Shown: positions 1-6,038 of the stretch, piece by piece
Layout: each line of letters begins with the position of its first letter
Position numbering within the stretch: the stretch's first letter is position 1
From: Planctomycetaceae bacterium
Lineage (GTDB): Bacteria > Planctomycetota > Planctomycetia > Pirellulales > Thermoguttaceae
Direction: 5' to 3'
Assembly (NCBI GenBank): GCA_031283825.1
Contig: JAITAZ010000242.1
Coordinates: 1-6,150 of the forward strand
Length of the DNA stretch: 6,150 nucleotides
Notes under the pieces: model-generated
What the model saw: the letters and a program-made list of their open reading frames with translations, nothing else
What the model was told of the DNA's origin: nothing
The model's database searches: none
Translations under genes and position numbers: made by a program

Positions 1-1572
1 TGTATTTTTACGATTGCTCTTATTGGCGGAATTCGGTTTGGTTGGAGATTTTTCCGCGAGGAAGTTCAACCGAGATTCAGCAAGACGAAGCGTCTAAAAA
101 CAATATTGATCGGTACGGATTTACGTCTTGCCGAGCTAGCACACGACTTGAGAGATAGACCCGAATTGGGTTATCACATTATTGGATTTCTTTCGTTGTC
201 CGATCAAGACGTAGGTCAGCAATACGGACATATTCCTGTTATCGGTTTGGTTGATCAAATTGAGAAAATTTTGTTGCGGTATTCGATTCAGGAAGTTTTA
301 ACTTGTCCCGGAATTGTGCATGGGGATCAGTTGCGTAATATTCTTACGGTTTGTCAGAAGCACAAGGCTCATCTTCGTATTGTTCCTCCGATAGAAACGC
401 GGCTTGGTAATTCAACGATTCCGATGCGAGAGATTCGAATAGAAGATTTACTAAAACGCGAGCCGAATCATCTTGATAATTCTATAATAGAACGAATGCT
501 TACGGATCAGACAATTCTTGTTACTGGCGCAGGCGGTAGTATTGGGTCGGAGATTTGCAGGCAGATAATAAAATTTTGTCCGAAGAAACTTATCACGCTT
601 GGACGGGGCGAGAATAGGATATTCTTTTTAGAGAAGGAATTGAAACAGCTAGGTTTTAAGGGCGAGCTTGTTACGGCGATTGCCGACGTTACGCGAGAAT
701 CGAGAATGGAACAAATAATACGCGATCACAAGCCGCAAGTTATTTTTCATGCCGCTGCTCATAAGCACGTGCCTTTGATGGAGTCGAATATTTCGGAGGC
801 GGTGTATAACAACATAAAGGGAACGAAAACGGTAGCTGATTTAGCTAGTAAATATCAGGTATCTACGTTTGTTCAGATTTCGACGGACAAGGCAGTAAAT
901 CCGACAAGCGTGATGGGCGCGACGAAACATCTGGCAGAGCGTTATGTTCATGCGCTTGCTTCTACGTCGAAAACGAAATTTATTGTAACGAGATTTGGCA
1001 ACGTGCTTGGTTCGACCGGTAGCGTTGTTCAAATTTTCAGAAAGCAGATTGCGCAAGGCGGACCGATTACGATTACAGACCATAGAATGACAAGATATTT
1101 TATGACTATTCCTGAAGCGTCTCAACTTGTGTTGCAGGCGGCGGCGATGGGAACAGGCGGAGAAATTTTCGTAATGGACATGGGAGAACAGGTTAAGGTC
1201 ATTGACCTCGCAAGAGATTTAATAAAATTAAGCGGCTTGCCAGAAAATGCTATTGAAATAAAAGAAACTGGAATTAGACCGGGTGAAAAATTATTTGAAG
1301 AGTTATATTTCAATTCGGAGAAAGCTATTCGCACTTCGCATGAAAAATTACGTTGCGCTTCTCATCGTAGATTTGATTGGAGCGTTGTTAAAGATCAAGT
1401 TGAAGAGTTGCTTAATTTGACAAACGAACCGGATCATGTAATCCAAATGAAATTATGCGAGTTTATTGAAGAATATAATCCTGAAGTAAGAAACATCCAA
1501 AAATCTCAATCCAGCGCAGATTCGGAAATCTCATTCGTATCAGAATCAAAGGAATTAAGAAAAGCCGGTTAA
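1..1572 (+). CDS. Membrane-anchored nucleotide-sugar 4,6-dehydratase, WbpM/CapD/FlaA1 family (5'-partial)
   Basis: The frame is open from the first base, so the start lies upstream; the TTG at 106 is internal. In-window numbering is used (523 residues; the family usually has about 600-680, so roughly 100 are missing). Residues 1-16 are the end of a last membrane helix, followed by basic residues. Residues about 33-120 form the N-terminal Rossmann-like domain (CoA_binding_3 type), whose usual Gly-rich loop is degenerate (IGTDLRLAE). The catalytic extended-SDR domain starts about 172 with GAGGSIG (176-182) for NAD(P). It carries HAAAHKHVPLMES, STDKA (Thr 295, Asp, Lys) and MGATK, with Met305 and Lys309 in the YxxxK positions: the SMK-type triad of large membrane dehydratases. 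RFGNVLGSTGSV and IRPGEKLFEELY follow. The family removes water from UDP-GlcNAc (or a relative) to give a 4-keto-6-deoxy sugar for surface glycans. The last 25 residues are a Ser/Glu-rich tail. Family is certain; exact substrate is inferred. Confidence 0.93.
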   Translation, partial: CIFTIALIGGIRFGWRFFREEVQPRFSKTKRLKTILIGTDLRLAELAHDLRDRPELGYHIIGFLSLSDQDVGQQYGHIPVIGLVDQIEKILLRYSIQEVLTCPGIVHGDQLRNILTVCQKHKAHLRIVPPIETRLGNSTIPMREIRIEDLLKREPNHLDNSIIERMLTDQTILVTGAGGSIGSEICRQIIKFCPKKLITLGRGENRIFFLEKELKQLGFKGELVTAIADVTRESRMEQIIRDHKPQVIFHAAAHKHVPLMESNISEAVYNNIKGTKTVADLASKYQVSTFVQISTDKAVNPTSVMGATKHLAERYVHALASTSKTKFIVTRFGNVLGSTGSVVQIFRKQIAQGGPITITDHRMTRYFMTIPEASQLVLQAAAMGTGGEIFVMDMGEQVKVIDLARDLIKLSGLPENAIEIKETGIRPGEKLFEELYFNSEKAIRTSHEKLRCASHRRFDWSVVKDQVEELLNLTNEPDHVIQMKLCEFIEEYNPEVRNIQKSQSSADSEISFVSESKELRKAG

Positions 1573-1575
1573 AAG

Positions 1576-1599
1576 GTAATATATCAGAGCGGAATATTT
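1576..1599. repeat. Post-stop AT-rich repeat, copy 1
   Basis: GTAATATATCAG, then AGC, then GGAATATTT begins 4 nt after the dehydratase stop codon. The same two blocks, separated by one T instead of AGC, occur at 5957-5978 after the methyltransferase gene. A weaker relative lies at 4597-4616 after the transglutaminase gene. Placement just behind stop codons suggests a dispersed 3'-end element, but no stable GC hairpin is present, so a terminator role is not shown. Confidence 0.5.
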
Positions 1600-1624
1600 G
1601 TAAAGGTAAAAATTCAGTTGTAGT

Positions 1625-1763
1625 TTTTTTAAGGGACATTAGGGATGTCGTTGTTTAAAATCGAAAATTAAAAACTCCAAAGACGTTGCTTTTGAGTCTT
1701 TTCAATTAGATTTAAACTCAAACGTCCTTAGCGTCCTTTCTGTTCCTAATGTCTTTTAAAAAA
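1625..1763. repeat. Imperfect 21-bp inverted repeat with GTCC/CCTAATGTC motifs
   Basis: The arm at 1625-1645 (six T, then AAGGGACATTAGGGA) is complementary to 1743-1763 (TTCCTAATGTC, TTTT, run of A) at 18 of 21 positions. The roughly 97 nt between them contain more GTCC words (CGTCC at 1724 and 1732) and two similar AAACTC-type blocks. The motif recurs at 2878-2889. This fills most of the 261-nt gap between the two sugar genes; no ORF is visible in it. It looks like a small dispersed repeat rather than a simple terminator, because the arms are far apart. Confidence 0.5.
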
Positions 1764-1784
1764 TTCTACCGAAGTATTATCTAC

Positions 1785-1813
1785 AATTTTAATTTTAATT
1801 TTAAGTTTTAATT
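1785..1813. repeat. AATTTT hexamer run upstream of the SDR gene
   Basis: AATTTT occurs three times in tandem, followed by the variants AAGTTTT and AATT, ending about 10 nt before the Shine-Dalgarno sequence of the next gene. It is low-complexity DNA that could act as an AT-rich upstream or leader segment. No clear -35/-10 pair can be picked out of it. Confidence 0.4.
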
Positions 1814-1822
1814 CAAGTTGAT

Positions 1823-1828
1823 GGGGGA
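1823..1828 (+). promoter_or_regulatory. Ribosome binding site deciding the SDR start
   Basis: GGGGGA sits 5 nt before ATG 1834 and supports that start. The ATG at 1821, overlapping the site, is in another frame. This is the clearest Shine-Dalgarno-like site in the window; the other genes have weak ones. Confidence 0.6.
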
Positions 1829-1833
1829 TTGTT

Positions 1834-2802
1834 ATGAAAAGGTATCTTGTTACTGGCGGAGCTGGATTTATTGGTTCTCATTTGGTTGAGGGTTTATTGA
1901 ATCGTGGAGATTCTGTAACGGTGATAGACGATCTTTCGACTGGGAGTTGGGGAAATATTGCGTCGTTTGAGTCTAGTGAGAATTTTCGGGCGATAATTGC
2001 GTCGGCGGACGAGCGGTCTTTGATTGAGCGGGAGGTTCCGAAGCATGATTTTGTTTATCATTTGGCGAGTGCGGTAGGCGTAAAGTTGATTATAGATCGT
2101 CCGGTTGAGACGGTGCAACGTATTGTGAGAACTATGGATTCGTTGGTTGATGTTTGTACGCGGTATCGAGTGCCGTTATTGATTACATCGACGAGCGAGG
2201 TTTATGGCAAGTCTGACTGTGTGCCGTTTTCGGAAGACAATGACATTACGATTGGTGCTACGTCGAAGCGGCGGTGGGCGTATGCGTCGGCGAAGATGTT
2301 GGATGAGTTTTTGGCGTTGGCTCATTATTATCAAACGAGTTTACCGGTATTTATTGTACGATTATTCAACACGGTTGGACCGAAGCAGACGGGGCGGTAT
2401 GGAATGGTTGTTCCGAGATTTATAAGTGCGGCAATAAAAAACGAGCCGTTAGAAATATACGGCGATGGCGAGCAGCAGCGGTGTTTTTGTTCGGTGTTTG
2501 ACGTAATTGACGCTTTATTAAAATTTGATTCTACTCCGCAAGCGATTGGGCAAGTTATAAATCTAGGAAGCGATGAGGAAATAAGCATACGTCAACTTGC
2601 GGAGAGAATTATATCGATTATAAAGTCGAAGTCGGAGATAAAATTTATTTCGTATGAGGAAGCGTATGGACCCGGTTTTGACGACATGCGCCGTCGTGTG
2701 CCAGATTTGAGCAAAGCAAAAAGAATTTTAAACTGGCAACCAAAAACAAAATTAAACGAAATAATTATGCAGATATGCAATCATATAAAAGGACAAATGT
2801 AA
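1834..2802 (+). CDS. NAD-dependent extended-SDR nucleotide-sugar enzyme, UDP-glucuronate decarboxylase/epimerase-like
   Basis: A complete 322-residue soluble enzyme, the normal size for NDP-sugar epimerases, dehydratases and decarboxylases. GGAGFIG (8-14) binds the dinucleotide and Asp32 at the end of the second strand fits NAD. STSEVYG (119-125) and YASAK (Tyr150, Lys154) give the catalytic Ser/Thr-Tyr-Lys set; RLFNTVGP (176-183) and YGDGEQQRCF (209-218) line the sugar-nucleotide site. The Ser-Glu in STSEVYG and Arg288 in RVPD match the Glu and Arg that UXS and ArnA use for decarboxylating UDP-glucuronate, whereas GalE-type epimerases lack that Glu. A UDP-xylose or related 4-keto product is therefore plausible, but this is inference from a few residues; an epimerase of unknown specificity is the alternative. 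It lies 261 nt behind the dehydratase, so the two share a theme but may not share a transcript. The final ~130 codons are markedly A-rich compared with the G/T-rich 5' part. Confidence 0.92.
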   Translation: MKRYLVTGGAGFIGSHLVEGLLNRGDSVTVIDDLSTGSWGNIASFESSENFRAIIASADERSLIEREVPKHDFVYHLASAVGVKLIIDRPVETVQRIVRTMDSLVDVCTRYRVPLLITSTSEVYGKSDCVPFSEDNDITIGATSKRRWAYASAKMLDEFLALAHYYQTSLPVFIVRLFNTVGPKQTGRYGMVVPRFISAAIKNEPLEIYGDGEQQRCFCSVFDVIDALLKFDSTPQAIGQVINLGSDEEISIRQLAERIISIIKSKSEIKFISYEEAYGPGFDDMRRRVPDLSKAKRILNWQPKTKLNEIIMQICNHIKGQM

Positions 2803-2877
2803 AATGTTACGCAATTATTCGCGTGTTAAAAACTTCCTAATATTTAGTTCGCGGCGTTTTTTGATTTAAAACTATCA

Positions 2878-2907
2878 TGTCCCTATTGTTTCACTAGTCC
2901 CATTAAA
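2878..2907. repeat. Third copy of the GTCCCTA-type motif
   Basis: TGTCCCTATTGT at 2878-2889 matches TGTTCCTAATGT at 1741-1752 at 10 of 12 positions, and a further GTCCC follows at about 2899. It lies in the 125-nt gap before the transglutaminase gene. The rest of that gap is AT-rich with no ORF and no convincing terminator (only a 4-bp ACGC/GCGT stem at 2809-2824). Confidence 0.35.
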
Positions 2908-2963
2908 ACAAAAGGTTTACATAGTTTTTGAAAGAGAATAAAAAACCAAATGATATTTTTTAT

Positions 2964-4580
2964 ATGTTAAAAAGGTTATTTTTTTTATTGTTATTTATTT
3001 TGTGTATTTGTGTTATTGCGATTGTGGTTTATTTTAATTTTCCGCGATTGCAGACGTTTGTTGGCGCTTGGTTTATTGATTATCCTGATTTAGTTGTGTC
3101 GGATGATATATTGCGGGATGGCGGCGAGTATTGGGAGATGGTGATGGATGGCGAAAATCAGATAGGTTTTCAGCGGACGATTTTTCGTAACGAATATTAT
3201 GAGCAGCAGAGTCGGCTGATGTTATTGCGGCGGGGGATGCGGTTTGATGTTGCGATGACTACGGTGTCGGTTTCGGATGCGGAAGGATTTTTTGAATCGG
3301 GCAAGTTGCGGGTGAAGGCGGGCTGGCAGGAGTCGGTTGAGACAAATTTTCAAGCGAGCGGGGACAAGTTAGTGATTTCGGCGGGCAAGTCTGAGAGTGT
3401 GATTGAGCGTGTTAAGGTTGCTGGGGCTGATGCGGTGATTAGGTCTTTGATTAGCAAGCCGATGTTATCGGGTGAGAAGCGTGAGATAAGGTATTTTGAT
3501 CCGAGTCAAATGCGGGTGATTGAGACGTGTTTGGAGGCAGGAGGAGTGAGAACGTCGAGTTATAATTCTGCTGAAGTAAAGTTGTTAGCGATTTCGGCGA
3601 GGAGTTTTATTGATGGCAAGATGATATTGCAGAGTCGATATAAGACGGATCGAGGCGGCAATATAATTTACTCGGAGACTTTATTTGGCGACAGAATTAT
3701 AAGGACGTTTAGAACGTCGAAGAAGCGGGCGTCGGCGATTGTTTCGAGTAAGGAGTTGAGTGAGTTTTCTTATGATGGCGAGATATTTTTGGACGAGCCG
3801 ATTATTTCATCGAGTGAGTTGCGTTCGATTTCGTTTCGTGTCAGGTTGCGGGATGGGGGATTGGAGGAGAAGCAGATTTCGGATTTATTTGTTGATTCTC
3901 CGTTTCAGCGGGTATTAGTTATTGATTCGCAGAATGTTGTTATTACGGTGTGGAGTTCTGTTGGTTCTGATTCGGCGTGGTATGGCAATGAGGAATATGT
4001 TGTGGGTGGAGTTAAGAATAATGCGGAGGTTTTGGGCGAGTATCTTATGTCTGGTAGTTTGATCAATCTTGATGATTCTCGTTTGGAGGTATTATTATCT
4101 AAGGCGAGATTGGAGGGGTTAAGTGTTTGGCGAAAGGTTCTTGAGTTGGAGAGGTTGGTTTATGGTAGTATTCGGTCGAGTTCATCTTCGGTGGGATTTG
4201 CGTCGTCGTCGGAGGTATTGCGGGCGGGGCGTGGGGATTGTACGGAGTTTGCGGTTTTGTTAGCGGCGTTATGTAGAAAAATTGGGATACCTTCGCGGGT
4301 TGTGGTAGGACTAGTTTATGTTGAGGACTTGGGAGACGATGAATCTAAAAGCAGCGATGGCAATGGTATTAGGGCGGGTGGCAAAATGGTATTTCATTTA
4401 TGGAATGAGGCGTATGTAGATGGAATATGGCGACCGATTGATTCGATGTATGGACATGGCGGCGCTGATGCGGCGAGAATAAAAATTGCCGATGATTCAT
4501 TAAAAAACGATTCAATTTCTGTTATATGCAGAACGATATTAACAACGATTGGTCAATTAGAAATAAAAATACAGAAATAA
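2964..4580 (+). CDS. Membrane-anchored transglutaminase-like (Cys-His-Asp) envelope protein
   Basis: Two in-frame starts are possible after the TAG at 2922: TTG 2928 (550 residues; AAAGG 12 nt upstream) and ATG 2964 (538 residues, no clear Shine-Dalgarno). I prefer the ATG because it places the membrane segment directly at the N-terminus. Numbering here is from ATG 2964. Residues 1-5 are basic (MLKR), about 6-24 form one hydrophobic helix, and the rest is predicted outside the cytoplasm. Residues about 50-370 are a long, strand-rich region I cannot assign. A transglutaminase-like domain covers about 385-510: GRGDCTEFA (Cys426), FHLWNEAYV (His478) and RPIDSMYG (Asp493), an intact papain-like triad. 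The end, AARIKIADDSL to LEIKIQK, resembles large transglutaminase-like proteins I associate with Planctomycetota. It could be a protease, amidase or cross-linking enzyme of the envelope; substrate unknown. The coding strand is extremely G/T-rich, changing to A-rich in the last ~100 codons. Confidence 0.88.
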   Translation: MLKRLFFLLLFILCICVIAIVVYFNFPRLQTFVGAWFIDYPDLVVSDDILRDGGEYWEMVMDGENQIGFQRTIFRNEYYEQQSRLMLLRRGMRFDVAMTTVSVSDAEGFFESGKLRVKAGWQESVETNFQASGDKLVISAGKSESVIERVKVAGADAVIRSLISKPMLSGEKREIRYFDPSQMRVIETCLEAGGVRTSSYNSAEVKLLAISARSFIDGKMILQSRYKTDRGGNIIYSETLFGDRIIRTFRTSKKRASAIVSSKELSEFSYDGEIFLDEPIISSSELRSISFRVRLRDGGLEEKQISDLFVDSPFQRVLVIDSQNVVITVWSSVGSDSAWYGNEEYVVGGVKNNAEVLGEYLMSGSLINLDDSRLEVLLSKARLEGLSVWRKVLELERLVYGSIRSSSSSVGFASSSEVLRAGRGDCTEFAVLLAALCRKIGIPSRVVVGLVYVEDLGDDESKSSDGNGIRAGGKMVFHLWNEAYVDGIWRPIDSMYGHGGADAARIKIADDSLKNDSISVICRTILTTIGQLEIKIQK

Positions 4581-4588
4581 GAGAAGAG

Positions 4589-4632
4589 ATTATTTTGTAA
4601 TATTCTGGTGAAATAATTAGTTTTATTTTTTG
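4589..4632 (+). terminator. Weak AT-only stem-loop with T-rich tail after the transglutaminase gene
   Basis: ATTATTT (4589-4595) pairs with AAATAAT (4611-4617) around a 15-nt loop, followed by TTTTATTTTTT at 4621. Position and T-run fit an intrinsic terminator, but a seven-pair stem made only of A-T is weak. The loop contains the degenerate copy of the post-stop repeat. Confidence 0.25.
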
Positions 4633-4903
4633 AGTCTTTAATTTTTATTTGTTGAATATTTTTTTAATGTTGGTTAAAGGTTGCGAATCTACGGTAGGCT
4701 ACCTGAATCGGTGATTGTCTAGTCTATGGAATAGTTACAAAACAAAACATAAAATTTATGACTGTCTAAAGTATAAAAACTCAAATAATCACAAATCTCT
4801 TGACCCGTTTAAAACTTGACCAAAATACGGGTAGTTGAAAAATCAGAATCATGGACTTATTATTATCATTGGAGAACTTTTAAAAACCTCATGTAAAATT
4901 TAT

Positions 4904-4982
4904 TTTTATTAGGATCGCGGTCGTCTCGACCGCATATTTAGGCGTTTGTCATGCAGGCGGGACACCCGCGTTCCTAATAAAA
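4904..4982. mobile_element. GC-rich nested double-hairpin element with 17-bp terminal inverted repeats (REP/MITE-like)
   Basis: The left end TTTTATTAGGATCGCGG (4904-4920) is complementary to the right end CCGCGTTCCTAATAAAA (4966-4982) at 16 of 17 positions. Inside are two hairpins: GCGGTCG-TCT-CGACCGC (4917-4933, perfect 7-bp stem) and GCGGG-ACA-CCCGC (4957-4969, 5-bp stem). The spacer is about 23 nt. GC content is far above the surrounding gap. No ORF is inside, so it would be non-autonomous. TAAATT-like words flank both ends (TAAAATT at 4894 and at 4978), but in AT-rich DNA this is poor evidence for a target duplication. Repeats with CGTCTCGACCGC and GGCGGGACACCCGCG words are known to me as dispersed families in several bacterial groups. 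Confidence 0.65.
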
Positions 4983-5122
4983 TTAGTTTTTAGAAGTTAC
5001 CATTGGTTTGTATCTGTCTATTTAAAGTTTAAATTTAATAGACCTTCACTTGGATTTTTTAAGATTAGATCCGCCTGCTTGTTTGCTGGAATGCAGGATT
5101 TGAAACCTTTATATTGCTGAAA

Positions 5123-5151
5123 TTCATAGCGAGATCTGGATTCAGTATAAC
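5123..5151 (+). promoter_or_regulatory. Candidate sigma70-type promoter for the methyltransferase
   Basis: TTCATA (5123-5128) and TATAAC (5146-5151) are separated by 17 nt and end 21 nt before ATG 5173. The -10 is good (five of six) and the -35 fair (four of six). In AT-rich DNA such pairs arise by chance, so this is only a candidate. Confidence 0.3.
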
Positions 5152-5172
5152 ATTAAATCGGAATTAAAATTT

Positions 5173-5910
5173 ATGGGAATATTAGGAGACCTTCGAGTCA
5201 TTTATAACATGGTTCTACACCCCGTTCGCGGAGATTCTCACGCTCAACGAATGGATAACTTCTACAAACAACAAGCTAAAGATTACGATGATTTTCGACG
5301 TCGATTGCTCAAAGGTCGCGAATCGCTTTGGCAAAATATGCTCTCAATAGAACCATTCCAAAACACTACCTGGCTAGATATGGGAGGAGGAACAGGATCA
5401 AATTTACATTTTTTTGGAGACGCTATTTCCGAAATCTCTAAAGCATACGTCGTTGACCTCGCTGGATCATTGTTAGAAATAGCCGATAGCAGAATCCACG
5501 ATAGCGGATGGAAAAATGTTGAAACCGCCGAAGCAGACGCCACCTCATTTGTACCCGAAGAAGGAACTGTCGATAATATCACTTTTTCATATTCGCTAAC
5601 TATGATACCAGATTGGTTCGCCGCAATCGATCACGCTTGGGAAATATTAAAACCAAACGGAAAAATCGGAGTCGTAGATTTCTATGTCTCAAGAAAATTC
5701 CCATCGCAAAATCACATAAAACATAACTGGATAAAACGCACTTTTTGGCCCGCATGGTTTGCATACGATAACGTTTTCCCTTCGCACGATCACGTCCCAT
5801 ATCTGCACAAAAAATTTAAACCAATCCTATTCGAAGAACATCAAACAAGACTACCTTGGTTTCCGCTATTCAAAATGCCATACTACATTTTTATAGGAAG
5901 AAAAAATTAA
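5173..5910 (+). CDS. btaB: Class I SAM-dependent methyltransferase, BtaB/Bta1-like (betaine lipid synthesis)
   Basis: A complete 245-residue cytoplasmic or membrane-associated enzyme. WLDMGGGTGSN (67-77) is the SAM-binding motif I, Asp95 in YVVDLAGS ends the second strand and binds the SAM ribose, and EADAT (120-124) contacts the adenine. FSYSLTMIPDWFAAID (138-153) is the motif IV/substrate region, then KPNGKIGVVDFYVSRK. The N-terminal HAQRMDNFYKQQAKDYDDFRRRLLKGRE and the TMIPDWF segment resemble the methyltransferase half of fungal and algal Bta1 and bacterial BtaB. BtaB adds three methyl groups to diacylglyceryl-homoserine, giving the phosphorus-free lipid DGTS. The partner BtaA (aminocarboxypropyl transferase) is not in the window. 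The start is ATG 5173 with only a weak GGA 10 nt upstream. The coding strand is A/C-rich, opposite to the G/T-rich gene before it. Methyltransferase fold is certain; the lipid role is inferred. Confidence 0.85.
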   Translation: MGILGDLRVIYNMVLHPVRGDSHAQRMDNFYKQQAKDYDDFRRRLLKGRESLWQNMLSIEPFQNTTWLDMGGGTGSNLHFFGDAISEISKAYVVDLAGSLLEIADSRIHDSGWKNVETAEADATSFVPEEGTVDNITFSYSLTMIPDWFAAIDHAWEILKPNGKIGVVDFYVSRKFPSQNHIKHNWIKRTFWPAWFAYDNVFPSHDHVPYLHKKFKPILFEEHQTRLPWFPLFKMPYYIFIGRKN

Positions 5911-5932
5911 AATTACAGTAACATGAGATCAT

Positions 5933-5951
5933 AATATTACAGCGTAATATT
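5933..5951. repeat. 19-nt AT-rich palindrome after the methyltransferase gene
   Basis: AATATTAC-AGC-GTAATATT is a perfect 8-bp inverted repeat with a 3-nt centre, 22 nt after the stop codon. It lies directly before copy 2 of the post-stop repeat and shares its GTAATAT word. It has no T-run close behind, so it is a possible protein site or repeat remnant rather than a proven terminator. Confidence 0.5.
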
Positions 5952-5956
5952 TATTT

Positions 5957-5978
5957 GTAATATATCAGTGGAATATTT
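5957..5978. repeat. Post-stop AT-rich repeat, copy 2
   Basis: GTAATATATCAG, T, GGAATATTT matches copy 1 at 1576-1599 in both blocks (12 and 9 nt), with a 2-nt shorter centre. It begins 46 nt after the methyltransferase stop codon. Confidence 0.5.
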
Positions 5979-6038
5979 TTAACACGTATGAATATTTGAC
6001 AACCAACCTCATTTTCAACCTAATTTTCTTAACAAAAC

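Larger units (their letters stand above)
4581..5172. other. 592-nt intergenic region without a convincing gene
   Basis: In order it holds a weak terminator candidate (4589-4632), an 11-bp near-palindrome GGTAGGCTACC (4693-4703) flanked by two GAATC words, ACCCGT/ACGGGT inverted 6-mers (4803-4808, 4827-4832) with a CTTGACC direct repeat, the GC-rich double-hairpin element (4904-4982) and a promoter candidate (5123-5151). No ORF with coding character is seen. Strand composition is patchy: T/G-rich to about 4735, A/C-rich to about 4900, T/G-rich again to about 5120. This suggests a mosaic of rearranged pieces. Confidence 0.6.

Noticed and set aside
841..1334. Minus-strand open frames of 94 and 70 codons inside the dehydratase gene
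   Set aside because: They lie wholly antisense to a strongly conserved enzyme, show no recognisable domain and are explained as shadows of its codon pattern. The same applies to the minus-strand frames inside the SDR and methyltransferase genes.
2204..2425. Plus-strand 73-codon frame overlapping the SDR gene
   Set aside because: It is an out-of-frame reading of the conserved YASAK and RLFNTVGP region, rich in Arg and Met as expected for a frameshifted reading.
2964..3044. Lipoprotein signal in the transglutaminase protein
   Set aside because: The Cys in the hydrophobic stretch follows FIL, not a lipobox with a small residue at -1, and the helix continues past it. A simple membrane anchor fits better.
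4681..4740. Possible tRNA or small structured RNA around GGTAGGCTACC
   Set aside because: No cloverleaf arms or conserved TTCGA loop can be laid out. The 11-bp palindrome leaves a 1-nt loop, so it cannot fold as a hairpin as written.
4800..4832. CTTGACC direct repeats as a promoter or operator
   Set aside because: No good -10 hexamer at proper spacing follows either copy, and the next gene starts over 340 nt away. It is listed only as a motif in the gap.
5933..5951. Intrinsic terminator of the methyltransferase gene
   Set aside because: The stem has only two G-C pairs out of eight (one C-G next to the loop clearly placed) and no uninterrupted T-run follows. It was kept as a palindrome only.
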